From positions 1-15,231 of the forward strand of contig JALVFB010000057.1 in NCBI GenBank assembly GCA_027030295.1: a stretch of 15,231 nucleotides of DNA, read 5' to 3'. The position numbers and the translations under genes were made by a program. The notes beneath the pieces are model-generated. The model made no database searches and was not told the origin of the DNA. It saw only the letters and a program-made list of their open reading frames with translations. Source of the DNA: Hyphomicrobiales bacterium. GTDB lineage: Bacteria; Pseudomonadota; Alphaproteobacteria; Rhizobiales; Aestuariivirgaceae. The first letter of the stretch is position 1; the number at the start of each line of letters is the position of its first letter. Shown in pieces: positions 14,751 to 15,231 of this stretch.

Positions 14751-15231
14751 TCACGCGGCACCCTTCGCCCGCCGGATGAACTGCTCGATCAGCGCCGGAT
14801 CCTTGCGCCCGCGCGCCGCTTCCACGCCGGAGGAGACATCCACCATCGGCGCGCCGGTGGCGGCGATGGCGTCGGCCACGTTGTCCGGGCTCAGGCCGCC
14901 GGCCAGCATGAACGGCTCCCGCCAGCCGCGCAGCCACGACCAGTCGAAGGCCCTGCCCATGCCGCCGGGCAGGTCCGCCCGGTCGTGCCAGGCATCGAAC
15001 AGCGGAAAGGCGATGTGCGGCGAAAAGGCGGTTACCTGCTGGAGGTCGTCCGCCCCCTTCAGGCGAAAGGCGCGAATGACCGGACACCCCATCAACCGCC
15101 CGATGGCGGCGATGCGCTCCACCGGTTCGTCCCCATGCGCCTGCACATAATCCGGGCGCACCGCCTCGCGAATGGCCTTCAGCAGCGCGTCATCCGCCCG
15201 CACCGTCAGCGCCACGATACGCGTGCGCCCG
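14751..15231 (-). CDS. trpF: Phosphoribosylanthranilate isomerase, C-terminal three quarters (cut by window edge)
   Basis: TrpF isomerises phosphoribosylanthranilate to CdRP in tryptophan synthesis. About 160 residues are visible. The reading frame stays open to the window edge (GRTRIVALTV...), so the GTG at 15213-15215 is an internal codon, not the start. Landmarks are PDYVQAHGDE, PVIRAFRLKG, PLFDAWHD..DLPGGMGRAFDW (with the Asp of FDW that acts as general acid in the family), FMLAGGLSPDNVADAI and VDVSSGVEAARGRKDP at the phosphate site. The missing part would contain the catalytic Cys of the KICG motif. Most family members read LFDAK and QLHG where this one has LFDAW and QAHG. It is followed by the rimP promoter, not by trpB as is common in alphaproteobacteria. 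Confidence 0.93.
   Translation of the reverse strand, partial: GRTRIVALTVRADDALLKAIREAVRPDYVQAHGDEPVERIAAIGRLMGCPVIRAFRLKGADDLQQVTAFSPHIAFPLFDAWHDRADLPGGMGRAFDWSWLRGWREPFMLAGGLSPDNVADAIAATGAPMVDVSSGVEAARGRKDPALIEQFIRRAKGAA

Overview
The window is GC-rich and every gene in it lies on the minus strand. It looks like a chromosomal segment of an alphaproteobacterium. The evidence is the gene order rimP-nusA-ylxR-infB-rbfA-truB-rpsO-pnp, a YlxR protein fused to an L7Ae-like domain, a cbpA-cbpM pair, and a bacterial sphingolipid set (SDR ketoreductase, dedicated acyl carrier protein, serine palmitoyltransferase). I cannot name the genus.

Read in the direction of transcription (high to low coordinates), the window opens with the 3' part of trpF (14751-15231). 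A good promoter (TTGCAA, 17 bp, TATATA; 14715-14743) follows and starts a structured leader of about 185 nt. This leader contains a hairpin, a terminator-like hairpin with a U run, and a second long hairpin, and then rimP begins. From rimP to pnp (4863-14523) eight genes cover ribosome maturation, transcription elongation and termination, translation initiation, tRNA and RNA modification, ribosomal protein S15 and RNA decay. Spacing is tight in the first half: there is a 4-nt ATGA overlap between ylxR and infB, and the nusA ribosome binding site contains the rimP stop codon. Non-coding structured DNA separates infB from rbfA (an inverted pair of REP-like repeats), truB from rpsO (a long hairpin) and rpsO from pnp (several hairpins). 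A Rho-independent terminator closes the unit at 4752-4783.

Downstream, cbpA and cbpM encode a DnaJ-type co-chaperone and its modulator, probably from their own promoter just past the pnp terminator. A DUF1178 zinc-ribbon-like gene follows. Next come cerR, acp and spt (276-2764), which together could make a long-chain base on an acyl carrier protein and reduce its keto group. The acyl-ACP synthetase and ceramide synthase that complete this pathway in Caulobacter are not in the window. The left edge holds the N-terminus of an XRE-type regulator.

The genes themselves are mostly conserved. The least explained material is in the leaders and gaps. A 73-nt hairpin element occurs in the leaders of both rpsO and rimP, with a compensatory base-pair change. 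There is also a possible attenuator before rimP, competing hairpins before pnp, and a REP-like inverted pair inside the operon. No tRNA, rRNA, CRISPR array, insertion sequence or phage gene was seen.
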